Assembly: GCA_020634115.1 (NCBI GenBank)
Contig: JACKCH010000010.1
Span: 930,001-994,000, forward strand
DNA length: 64,000 nucleotides
Direction of reading: 5' to 3'
From: Anaerolineaceae bacterium
GTDB lineage: Bacteria > Chloroflexota > Anaerolineae > Aggregatilineales > Phototrophicaceae
The notes under the pieces were generated by a model. It had not been told where the DNA came from, did not search any database, and saw only the letters and a list, made by a program, of their open reading frames with translations. Made by a program: the position numbers and the translations under genes. Below, piece by piece: positions 18,237 through 25,685 of this stretch. The stretch's first letter is position 1; every line of letters starts with the position of its first letter.

Positions 18237-18829
18237 AAATCAATTCCGATAGCGGCGTCCAGCAGCGCCGAGTCCAATGATTGGATGAACGCCCGGCTGC
18301 TGTCGGTGGCGCGGGAAACCATATCAATATCCGAGTCCTGCGCTTCAATCGCTTCGCTAATCAGTGTCGGCAGCGCGTTCCGGGTGATGATGTCGGACTG
18401 GTACGTGCTGCGGGGATAGTCCGCGATCAGGACATCCACCAGTTCACCGTTTTCAATCACCGCCACCACTTGCATCTGTCCCCAGCGCCCGGCGGTGATG
18501 ATGTCGCCATAATACTGTCCATCGTAGTATGCCGCGTCAGTCGCTTTTTCGGTGGCCTGTGTCGCTTCGGTGGTAGACTGCGCCGGTGCGAGTTCGACTG
18601 CGGGCGGATTGGTATCCAGGCCTTGCAGGTGATGATCGGCGCCACCCTGCCCACCCCGTCCACCGGGGAAGCGGCCAAACTGCTCAATCGAGGATTGGTC
18701 GGTAGTCAACTGCTGAGTGTTATCGCTGGCCGAGGCGGTGATGCTGGAATAGCCGGCGGCGGCGGAGGCGACCAGGACTCCTGCGCCCAGGGCATTGATG
18801 GCGATTTGCTTACGGCGTGCTGTTTTCAT
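18233..18829 (-). CDS. Exported FMN-binding-domain protein (flavinylation substrate)
   Basis: The start at 18829 (MKTARRKQ) is set by AGGAGA about eight bases upstream. The 198-residue product has a hydrophobic N-terminal segment (about 9-28), a Gly-rich and Thr/Ala-rich linker, then an FMN-binding domain (about 110-198) resembling NqrC/RnfG and related electron carriers. The expected flavinylation motif (S/T)GATxS is here VSRATDSS: the Thr that would carry FMN is present, but Gly is replaced by Arg. It probably sits outside the membrane and carries electrons from the membrane proteins encoded upstream. It is followed directly by apbE. Confidence 0.82.
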   Translation of the reverse strand: MKTARRKQIAINALGAGVLVASAAAGYSSITASASDNTQQLTTDQSSIEQFGRFPGGRGGQGGADHHLQGLDTNPPAVELAPAQSTTEATQATEKATDAAYYDGQYYGDIITAGRWGQMQVVAVIENGELVDVLIADYPRSTYQSDIITRNALPTLISEAIEAQDSDIDMVSRATDSSRAFIQSLDSALLDAAIGIDL

Positions 18830-18879
18830 GGTATTGCTTCTCCTAAATCTGATTCGATATGCGATAGATATACAGCGTG

Positions 18880-19557
18880 TTACATGCTGGGAGTTTGCTG
18901 GACCCGTTTGAGCTGGTTGACAAACCAACCGATGGGACGGGCGACGACGATCACGATAACGGTGGCGGCCAGGATGATCCACAGGTTATAGGCCACGCTG
19001 CCAATTTCCTCCCACCGGATGTCCAGGGATTCTGCTCCGCCTTCAATCGGGACCGTCTGGATTTCAGTGGTGGTTTCGCCATTCAGGCGGGCGGCGAGTT
19101 CGGCCACTGTGACGCGCCCACTGTTGACCACTGCCAGCAGGTTATCCAGGCTGCGGCCTTCGGCGGCCATGTTGGCGGTCACGGTTTCGACATCCACCCC
19201 GGCGGCGGCGAGTTCGGCGGTGAAGGTTTCCAACGTCATACCGCCGTCGCTCGTCTGGGTAGTGGTGGTCTGGTTGGATGCCGTCTCAACGGGAGCGGTG
19301 CTGGCCGTGCTGGTGGTGATGGTGGTACTGCCGGTATCCGCTGCCGTATTGACGATGGAGTCCGGCGGCGCTGAACGGTCACCGACCATTTCAAAGCCGG
19401 CATCGCTTGATGACATCCCGGTGAGCATCGTGATGCCTTCCAATGGATTGGCGAGATCACCTTGCGACCACAGGATCAGGCCGCTGCCGATGACGATGGC
19501 GACGAGGATGATGAAAGCCCGGATGCTGCGACGATTCTTTCTGACTGAATGTGCCAT
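18880..19557 (-). CDS. Two-TM membrane protein with Ser/Thr-rich extracytoplasmic region, unknown function
   Basis: I do not recognise the family. The 225-residue protein has a basic N-terminus, a TM helix (about 13-31), a long low-complexity Thr/Ser/Ala stretch (about 65-105), a helical region (about 107-160) and a C-terminal TM helix (about 183-203) with a basic end. Start 19557 has AGGAGA upstream. It lies between the DUF4405-like cytochrome gene and the FMN-binding-domain gene. A structural or linking role in a membrane electron-transfer complex is inferred from position. No heme-binding CxxCH motif is present. Confidence 0.75.
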   Translation of the reverse strand: MAHSVRKNRRSIRAFIILVAIVIGSGLILWSQGDLANPLEGITMLTGMSSSDAGFEMVGDRSAPPDSIVNTAADTGSTTITTSTASTAPVETASNQTTTTQTSDGGMTLETFTAELAAAGVDVETVTANMAAEGRSLDNLLAVVNSGRVTVAELAARLNGETTTEIQTVPIEGGAESLDIRWEEIGSVAYNLWIILAATVIVIVVARPIGWFVNQLKRVQQTPSM

Positions 19558-19578
19558 GATGTTCTCCTGGTTTCGTGG

Positions 19579-20151
19579 TTAGCGCAGTTCCGACTGCCGG
19601 GACACGATGACGGTGGCAGGTTTGCGGCTGCGTTTTGGCAGCCAGCCGAACAGGTACTTGAGGGCGTTGGCCTGGATCCATTTCCAGTGCATCGCTACAT
19701 GCAACGCGACGATGAGCAGCACCAGTTCCGCGCCGACGATATGCAGCGATTGCAGCGCCCGCATGAAGTCCTGATCCAGCGTGATGTTGAGCCCCAGTGT
19801 GCGCGAGATGAGGATGCCACTGACGGTGATGAAGGCCATATCCGCGAACAGTACGACGTTCAGTACATAGTTGAAGCGCGATTCGTGCAGCAGCTTCTTA
19901 AAGAATGTCCGCGTGATCTGGACAATCCATGACCAGTGCAGAACGATGTGGATAATGAAGGCGGCGGCGAAGAACAGGCCAAGCAGTTCGTGCAGCGCCA
20001 GCCCGGTGAAGTGTTCTTCCATTTCGACAACGAAGACCGCTGTCAACAGCAGGTCAAGATAGACATTCAGCCGGGTCTTGTTGATGCCGCGCTTTCCGGC
20101 GGCACGAGTGGCGGCTATCGGTTTTCTGGACAGTAGTTGGGTAGCGATGAT
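19579..20151 (-). CDS. DUF4405-type membrane cytochrome-like protein
   Basis: The first canonical start is a TTG at 20046, but the frame stays open and protein-like up to an AGGAGAGGAG ribosome-binding site. There the only well-spaced codons are ATC ATC (20151-20146), so I extend to 20151 as a possible non-canonical start. The extension supplies the first part of TM1, giving about 190 residues with four TM segments. His residues recur in membrane segments (LHELLG, HIVLHW, LHIVG, LHVAMHW), fitting bis-heme b coordination. DUF4405 proteins often occur with FMN-binding proteins and ApbE, as here. It would pass quinol electrons to the flavinylated partner. It is the first gene of the operon. Confidence 0.78.
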   Translation of the reverse strand: MIATQLLSRKPIAATRAAGKRGINKTRLNVYLDLLLTAVFVVEMEEHFTGLALHELLGLFFAAAFIIHIVLHWSWIVQITRTFFKKLLHESRFNYVLNVVLFADMAFITVSGILISRTLGLNITLDQDFMRALQSLHIVGAELVLLIVALHVAMHWKWIQANALKYLFGWLPKRSRKPATVIVSRQSELR

Positions 20152-20223
20152 GGTTACTCCTCTCCTGATTTGCGAATACAGTCATCACTTTACCCGCAAT
20201 GCGCCGCCCTATGGTTATCTGCG

Positions 20224-20286
20224 CCTCAAATAACCCTAAATCGGATTTAAGGTCGTCCCGTAGCTACCTCAAATAACCTTAAATCC
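20224..20286. promoter_or_regulatory. Repeated and palindromic sites between divergent flavin operon and two-component system
   Basis: Two near-identical direct copies, CCTCAAATAACCCTAAATC (20224-20242) and CCTCAAATAACCTTAAATC (20267-20285), start 43 bases apart with one mismatch. The first runs into GGATTTAAGG (20243-20252), making an imperfect palindrome at 20234-20252, and this is the reverse complement of CCTTAAATCC at 20277-20286. They lie in the only intergenic space shared by the divergent membrane-redox operon and the response regulator gene. A binding site for that OmpR-type regulator is the simplest reading. Confidence 0.55.
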
Positions 20287-20422
20287 GGCGGCGGACGGGT
20301 TGATTCGAAGGGGAAAAAGATGAATACTGGTAATAAGTTTCTTTAAAATCAGATCGTTTCCGCAGTATGCGACGAGCGATTCCGACATTCTGCGGTGGAA
20401 CGTTTTACAGGAGGGGGGAGTT

Positions 20423-21118
20423 ATGCCCCAGATTGTCATTATTGAAGATGACCGGCTGATCTCCGAGCCGGTGGCGCGGGCGCTGCGCGGGGCGGGCTAT
20501 GAGACGAGCATCGCGCATACCGGGCGAAGCGGCCTGGAGATGGCGCTGAGTCAGAAACCCGACCTGGTGATTCTAGACATCATGCTGCCGGAAATGGACG
20601 GTTGGGAGGTCTGCAAGGGGATTAGGGAATCCAGCGCCGTACCGATTCTGATGCTCACCGCCCTCAACGAAGAAATTGACCGGGTTTTAGGCTTAGAACT
20701 CGGCGCGGATGACTATCTCACCAAGCCCTTCAGCACCCGTGAACTGATCGCCCGCATCAAAGCAACCCTACGCCGGGTGGAGTTTGACCGGGCGGGGCTG
20801 ACCGAAGACCAATCTGCCACGATTGGCGAACTGCGGGTTGACCTGGCGCAGCGCCGCGCCTTCAAGAACGGTGAAAAGCTCGACCTGCGCTACAAGGAAT
20901 TTGAACTTCTGAGTTTATTGATTACCCATCTGGGCGAGGTTGTGACCCGCGCTGAGATTTTCGACAAGGTGTGGGGGACGGACTGGTTAGGCGATATGCG
21001 CACGCTGGACGTGCATGTACGCTGGCTGCGTGAAAAGCTGGAAGATGACCCCAGCGACCCGCAGTATATCCAGACCGTGCGGGGGGTGGGCTATCGTTTT
21101 GTGCCCAGCGGCGAATGA
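20423..21118 (+). CDS. OmpR/PhoB-family response regulator
   Basis: A 231-residue two-domain regulator. The receiver domain (1-120) has the acidic pair EDD near residue 8, phospho-acceptor Asp52 (LVILDIMLPEMDG), conserved Thr in LTA and Lys in TKPF. A C-terminal winged helix (about 135-230) ends with the usual RTVRGVGYRF. A strong AGGAGGGGGG site precedes the ATG. Its stop overlaps the histidine kinase start, so the two form a pair. It diverges from the flavinylation operon and probably controls it and itself through the intergenic repeats; the signal is unknown. Confidence 0.95.
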   Translation: MPQIVIIEDDRLISEPVARALRGAGYETSIAHTGRSGLEMALSQKPDLVILDIMLPEMDGWEVCKGIRESSAVPILMLTALNEEIDRVLGLELGADDYLTKPFSTRELIARIKATLRRVEFDRAGLTEDQSATIGELRVDLAQRRAFKNGEKLDLRYKEFELLSLLITHLGEVVTRAEIFDKVWGTDWLGDMRTLDVHVRWLREKLEDDPSDPQYIQTVRGVGYRFVPSGE

Positions 21119-22593
21119 TGAATCACTCTTTCTTCCAGCGTTTTTCAACCCGTTTGCATAATATGAGTATCCGCACCCGCCTGCTGCTGGCCTATGCCGG
21201 GCTGCTGCTGGTTGGGTTCGCCGCGCTGACCCTGGTCGCCGGGAGTCAGATTGCGCAGGCGGCCAGGGCGGACTATGAACAGCGGCTGTTAAATGAAGTT
21301 CAACTCATCCAGCAGGGGGTAAGCGCCCTGATTCCTGTTTACGGTAATCAGCGGAGCGGCAGCCAGCCTACCGAGGTGACAGCGCTCATTAACGAGTTTG
21401 AAGCGCATTTGAATGGGACAATTCGCATCTTTGGTCTGGACGATAACCGGGACGGTCCGCAGCAGACTACCCGTAGCAGCTTCCGGGATGCGCCCGAAGT
21501 CGAAGCGGCTATTCGTAACGGGATTGTTGTCGTGGAACGCGCCGATGACCAGGGGCGTCCGGCTCTGTTCACGGCGGCCCTATTGGGCGACCCGGGGCGT
21601 GATGCCTTTTCGTCGTCCGTCGTCCAGGTAAGCGTACCGTTGGATAACTTGCAGTCCCTTATCTGGGGGCGGTGGCTGCTGCTCCTGTTGGTCTTTGTGG
21701 TAGTTGTCAGCGTGACGGTATTGGCGGCGTTGTGGGTGTCGCGCTCGATCATTCAACCACTGTACGATTTGCGTGACTCGGCGCTGCGGCTTTCGCAGGG
21801 CGATCTCAGTTACCGGGTGAAAAAAATCGGGGGTGATGAAATCGGCGCAGTGGGGAAGGCATTTAATGAAATGGCGGTACAGGTTCAGGGGATGCTGGAA
21901 GAACAGCGGGCTTTCGCCAGCAATACCTCCCACGAACTGCGAACGCCGCTCACCACCGTCCGGCTTCGAACCGAGGCGCTGCGTTATGACGACACACTGG
22001 ACGCTGCCACTAAAGGGCAGTATGTGATCGAAATTGACGAAGAAGTTAAACGACTGGGGAGTATGGTGGCGGATTTAACGCTGCTCTCCCGGTTTGACGC
22101 CGGGCGCGCCGAGTTGGGGCAGAGTGAAATAGATATGGTACGCCTCGCCGCCAGCCTGAAACAGCAGCAGCAGGAACAGCTAGACGAGCGCGGCGTTACA
22201 CTGACTCTGGTCACGCCAGACACGATCATCCCGATTCAGGGCAGCCTGAATCACCTAATGGTGGTCTTTCGCAACCTGCTGGAGAATGCCATCAAGTATA
22301 CGCCCAGGGACGGGCAGATTACCTGGATGATTCAAGCGGAGGCGGATGGTGTGCGGAGTATCATCCAGGATACCGGCGTGGGCATTTCACCGGAGAATCT
22401 GGCGCATGTGTTCGAGCGGTTTTACCGGGCGGACAAAGCCCATACCCGCGATGTGGCCGGTACCGGGCTGGGGCTGGCGCTCGTAAAATCCATTGTAGAC
22501 ACCTATGGCGGTTCGGTGAAAGTTGACAGCGCAGGTCTCCAGCAAGGGACGATGGTCACGGTGTTTCTGCCGTATAAGTCAGTGGTATCTTAA
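21115..22593 (+). CDS. Membrane sensor histidine kinase
   Basis: A 492-residue kinase starting four bases inside the regulator gene. It has TM1 (about 22-44), an extracytoplasmic sensor region (about 45-180), TM2 (about 183-206), HAMP, a HisKA domain with His273 in SHELRTPL, and an HATPase domain (N box NLLENAIKYTP, G boxes DTGVGI and GTGLGLALVKSI). It phosphorylates the adjacent regulator. The sensor region shows no domain I recognise. A four-base overlap places it in one operon with the regulator. Confidence 0.94.
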   Translation: MMNHSFFQRFSTRLHNMSIRTRLLLAYAGLLLVGFAALTLVAGSQIAQAARADYEQRLLNEVQLIQQGVSALIPVYGNQRSGSQPTEVTALINEFEAHLNGTIRIFGLDDNRDGPQQTTRSSFRDAPEVEAAIRNGIVVVERADDQGRPALFTAALLGDPGRDAFSSSVVQVSVPLDNLQSLIWGRWLLLLLVFVVVVSVTVLAALWVSRSIIQPLYDLRDSALRLSQGDLSYRVKKIGGDEIGAVGKAFNEMAVQVQGMLEEQRAFASNTSHELRTPLTTVRLRTEALRYDDTLDAATKGQYVIEIDEEVKRLGSMVADLTLLSRFDAGRAELGQSEIDMVRLAASLKQQQQEQLDERGVTLTLVTPDTIIPIQGSLNHLMVVFRNLLENAIKYTPRDGQITWMIQAEADGVRSIIQDTGVGISPENLAHVFERFYRADKAHTRDVAGTGLGLALVKSIVDTYGGSVKVDSAGLQQGTMVTVFLPYKSVVS

Positions 22594-22715
22594 TGTTTCC
22601 AGCAGTGTAAAATGCGTCTTATGTGAAATAAAGTCATGGTAAACGGCGCAAGGCTCACATCAAGAAAGCCGTTTTCAGCGGTCAGTTTTCAGCTTTGCAA
22701 TTGACAAATTTTTTT

Positions 22716-22749
22716 CTGACCACTGATGACCGAAAACTGGCGACTCGCC
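22716..22749. repeat. Dispersed short repeat, copy 1, plus GGCGACTCGCC palindrome
   Basis: In the 287-base gap after the kinase gene, the 22 bases at 22716-22737 match 28405-28426 at 17 of 22 positions, all differences being transitions. GGCGACTCGCC (22739-22749) recurs exactly at 46574-46584. The rest of the gap (22594-22880) holds an A/T-rich stretch and no gene that I can support. Confidence 0.4.
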
Positions 22750-22880
22750 CCCCTTTATCGCGTGGACTGGATCCCGATTCATGTTACATGAAGCGTAAAA
22801 TAGTATTAGATGCCGTTTTTGTCGCCAGGGAATGGTATGATGGTAGCTAGTCATTACGGTGTATGGCCGGAGAGCAAACG

Positions 22881-23888
22881 ATGAAAGCAGCCCAGATTGT
22901 ACGCCCGCTGGATGGGCGGGTTGTGAGTACGCCTGAACCGGAGATCAGCGCAAATGATGTTTTGATTCAGGTTCATGCGGCGGGTATTTGTGGGACAGAC
23001 CTGCATATCTTCAAAGGTGAATACGAGGCGATGTATCCCCTGACTCCTGGCCATGAATTCAGTGGGGAAGTGGTGGCTGTCGGCACGAATGTAACCCGTT
23101 TCCGCGTGGGGGATCGCGTGACCGCTGACCCCAATATCCCGTGTAATACGTGTGATTACTGCCAGCGCAACGAACCGAATCAGTGCCGCAACCTGCGGGC
23201 GATTGGCGTCACTCGAAATGGCGCGTTTGCTGAATATGTTGCTGCGCCGGAAAGCGTGGTCTTTGCTATCGGAGATATGAGCTATTCCGCCGCCGCGCTG
23301 ATTGAGCCGCTGGCGTGTGTGGTGTGGGGACTCAAACGGGTTGAGGTGCAGCCAGGTGACAGCGCCCTGGTGCTGGGAGCCGGGCCAATGGGATTGCTCG
23401 TCGCGCAGAGCCTGAAAAGCGCCGGTGCAGCGCGGGTCGTGGTGACTGATCTCATTCCCTGGCGGTTGGCGATGGCGGAACAACTTGGCGCAGCGGCGAC
23501 AGTCGTGACAGATGCCGGGCAGGATGCGCGTCTCAAGTCTATCGCGCCGGATGGTTTCGCTATTGTGGTGGATGCCACGGGCATTCCCGCTGTGCTGGAA
23601 AGTACGTTCCGATACGTGAAGCCACGCGGGACAATCTGGGTGTTCGGCGTGACTCCGGTGGGGACTCACGTTCAGTTCCCGGCCTATGAGGTGTTTCGGC
23701 GCGATCTCAAAATCATCGGCAGTTTTGCGGTCAACCGCACCTTCCCGCAGAGTATTGCCCTGATTCAAAGTGGGACGATCCAGGTTGAGCCACTCATCTC
23801 GCATCAACTGCCGCTTGATGATTTCGTGCAGGGGATGGTCTTGGCGGAAAAAGACCCCAAACGGGTGAAGGTTCACTTTTGTTTGTAG
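22881..23888 (+). CDS. Zinc-dependent alcohol dehydrogenase (sorbitol/threonine dehydrogenase-like MDR)
   Basis: ATG 22881 is chosen because GGAGA lies eight bases upstream; ATG 22863 has no such site. The 335-residue medium-chain dehydrogenase has catalytic zinc ligands in GICGTD (Cys37, Asp40 nearby) and GHE (His58, Glu59), the four structural-zinc cysteines in the CNTCDYCQRNEPNQC loop, and the cofactor motif GAGPMG. It oxidises a secondary alcohol or polyol with NAD(P); substrate is not predictable by eye. It stands alone, transcribed towards the convergent glycosidase locus, and could serve sugar-alcohol metabolism. Confidence 0.88.
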   Translation: MKAAQIVRPLDGRVVSTPEPEISANDVLIQVHAAGICGTDLHIFKGEYEAMYPLTPGHEFSGEVVAVGTNVTRFRVGDRVTADPNIPCNTCDYCQRNEPNQCRNLRAIGVTRNGAFAEYVAAPESVVFAIGDMSYSAAALIEPLACVVWGLKRVEVQPGDSALVLGAGPMGLLVAQSLKSAGAARVVVTDLIPWRLAMAEQLGAAATVVTDAGQDARLKSIAPDGFAIVVDATGIPAVLESTFRYVKPRGTIWVFGVTPVGTHVQFPAYEVFRRDLKIIGSFAVNRTFPQSIALIQSGTIQVEPLISHQLPLDDFVQGMVLAEKDPKRVKVHFCL

Positions 23889-23948
23889 GCGGGCGCAAAG
23901 GATTAAACCCGCATCAGGGTTAGGGGCAATTATTCAGTTGAGCAGGCG

Positions 23949-23969
23949 GTAGGGGCATCATACCCCTAC
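23949..23969. repeat. Short GTAGGGG...CCCCTAC palindrome
   Basis: GTAGGGG and CCCCTAC form a perfect seven-base stem around a seven-base loop in the gap between convergent genes. No T-run follows. It shares its outer bases with the palindromes at 24076 and 52170. It may act as a terminator, but is more likely one copy of a dispersed palindrome family. Confidence 0.5.
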
Positions 23970-24075
23970 GCGGAAAATACGTTACAAACTGTGTCATACC
24001 AACGAGAATAACCGCCTAACCTGGTTGTTGCCGTACCAGAGCGGTTGCGCTAAACTGGTTTTCATATGTTTTCAA

Positions 24076-24099
24076 GGGGGTGAGACATGTCTCGCCCCC
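24076..24099. repeat. GGGGG-TGAGACATGTCTCG-CCCCC palindrome
   Basis: A 24-base inverted repeat, perfect apart from one T/G pair, 45 bases from the GH3 stop. The outer G/C arms continue into CTAC as in the other family members, while the core differs. The 256-base gap 23889-24144 otherwise holds no supported gene. Confidence 0.5.
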
Positions 24100-24144
24100 C
24101 TACGAACTTCGGCTATTTGGGTGGGTTTCTTTCGAGATTTCACT

Positions 24145-25653
24145 TTAGTCGCTGATGCCAGGGATGGCACAGGGCAGCACCCCGTGAGCCTCAATCTCCC
24201 CAAACAACACTTTGGCAACGGCTTCGCTGCTCACATCCCGAATGCTATAGGCACACAGGTAGGTTTCAATCATCGGAAAAGCTGTGATGTCATACGGTGT
24301 TCGCATGGACACCACGATAGGCGACTGCCCCCGTTCCTGTAACACCCTGACGAGATTAGCCTGAGCGGAATCCTTGTCGGCCATAATAGTTGCCACGACC
24401 ACATGATCCACGTTTTCCACCGCATTCAGGATAGCCTCCACTGCCCCTGCCGAGGCTTTGAAAGGCATCTCCAGCGCCAGGACATGCTCATGCCGCTTCC
24501 TGATGGCACGCCCTAGCGTCATCCGCACTTCCGATGACGTGTCCGCCGGGGTGAGATTCATGGGCGCGATGGTGATAACGGCCACCTGATCGTCGGCCCC
24601 CAACCGCAGTGGAATGCGCCCATTGTCACGCACAACCGTAATCGAGGCGTCCGCGATTTCCTGGGCGATAGCATGATGTTCGGCGCTGCCGACGACGGCA
24701 AGCGGCGGTAAACTGGTGGGGAGATTCTGCCGTACCGCCCGTATCCGCGCTACGCTTTCCGGGTTGACCGCATCACGCATGGATGCCATCAATTCCATCT
24801 GTTCGGGAATGTGGCCCATCATCAGTAAATCCGCACCGGCTTGCAGTGCCGCCTGGACGCTTTCCCGGTGGCCGAGTTGGGATACCGCGTACATATCCAG
24901 TGCGTCGGTGATGATGAGTCCCGCAAAATTCATCTCATGCCGCAGTAGGTCGGTGAGGATAAGATGGGACAGGGTCGCGGGGAGGGTATCATCCAGCGCT
25001 GGGTACATGATGTGCGCCGTCATAATAGCTTCTGCCCCGGCTTCAATGGCCGCTCGGAAGGGCGCCAGTTCGATTTCGAGCAAGCGGGCGACGGAGTGCG
25101 GCACAACCGGCATTTGGTGATGCGAATCGGCGCTGGTATCGCCATGACCGGGGAAATGTTTGGGTGTGGCGATTACGCCTTCCTGTTTCATGCCGCGCAT
25201 CAGGGCGATGCCGAGCCGTCCGGCCCAATCCGGGCTGTTGCCGAACGAACGGATGCCGATCACCGGGTTTTGTGGGTCAATGTTGACATCCAGTGAGGGA
25301 GCGAAGTTCATATTGACACCCATCGCCAAAAGTTCACGCCCCAACACCTGACCGGCTTTGGTCGCCAGGTCAACCGAACGGGTCGCGCCCAGCGCCATAT
25401 TGCCGGGGAGTTCGGTAGTGCCGTTGGCAAGCGCGATCAACTGCCCGCCTTCCTGGTCAATGCCGATCAGCAGCGGGGGATGCCCGCCTTCATGGGCGGC
25501 GGCTTGCAGCGTCTCGGTCATGTGGCGCAGTTGGGCTGGCGACGCGAGGTTATAGGCAAACAGGCAAATAGACGACACATCTCCCCGCCGTACCGCCGCC
25601 AGGAACTCTGAGGACGGCATTAAGCCGGTAAAACTGTGCATGGCTTGCTGCAT
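24145..25653 (-). CDS. Glycoside hydrolase family 3 (beta-N-acetylhexosaminidase/beta-glucosidase type)
   Basis: Start 25653 (MQQAMHSF) has AAAGGAAAAG upstream; the longer frame to 25803 has no support. The 502-residue protein has the N-terminal GH3 barrel with IGIDQEGG, the NagZ-type loop KHFPGHGDTSADSH (His acting in acid/base catalysis in NagZ-like members) and the nucleophile Asp in IITDALDM. A C-terminal domain of about 180 residues follows, as in longer GH3 enzymes. No signal peptide, so it is cytoplasmic. It is the last gene of the minus-strand glycoside locus, 32 bases after the GH1 gene. It may cleave GlcNAc or glucose from imported oligosaccharides. Confidence 0.88.
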   Translation of the reverse strand: MQQAMHSFTGLMPSSEFLAAVRRGDVSSICLFAYNLASPAQLRHMTETLQAAAHEGGHPPLLIGIDQEGGQLIALANGTTELPGNMALGATRSVDLATKAGQVLGRELLAMGVNMNFAPSLDVNIDPQNPVIGIRSFGNSPDWAGRLGIALMRGMKQEGVIATPKHFPGHGDTSADSHHQMPVVPHSVARLLEIELAPFRAAIEAGAEAIMTAHIMYPALDDTLPATLSHLILTDLLRHEMNFAGLIITDALDMYAVSQLGHRESVQAALQAGADLLMMGHIPEQMELMASMRDAVNPESVARIRAVRQNLPTSLPPLAVVGSAEHHAIAQEIADASITVVRDNGRIPLRLGADDQVAVITIAPMNLTPADTSSEVRMTLGRAIRKRHEHVLALEMPFKASAGAVEAILNAVENVDHVVVATIMADKDSAQANLVRVLQERGQSPIVVSMRTPYDITAFPMIETYLCAYSIRDVSSEAVAKVLFGEIEAHGVLPCAIPGISD

Positions 25654-25685
25654 GATCTTTTCCTTTGGCTCACACGCCCTGCAGA

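Noticed and set aside
17511..18991. Long plus-strand frames opposite the ApbE and FMN-binding-domain genes
   Set aside because: Shadows of GC-rich codons; the minus strand has recognised domains and start sites.
22594..22880. tRNA or small RNA in the gap
   Set aside because: No cloverleaf or conserved T-loop sequence could be found; only repeats and A/T-rich stretches.
22854..23876. 340-codon minus-strand open frame
   Set aside because: Antisense to the alcohol dehydrogenase; no family motif, and the plus strand has all zinc ligands and a ribosome-binding site.
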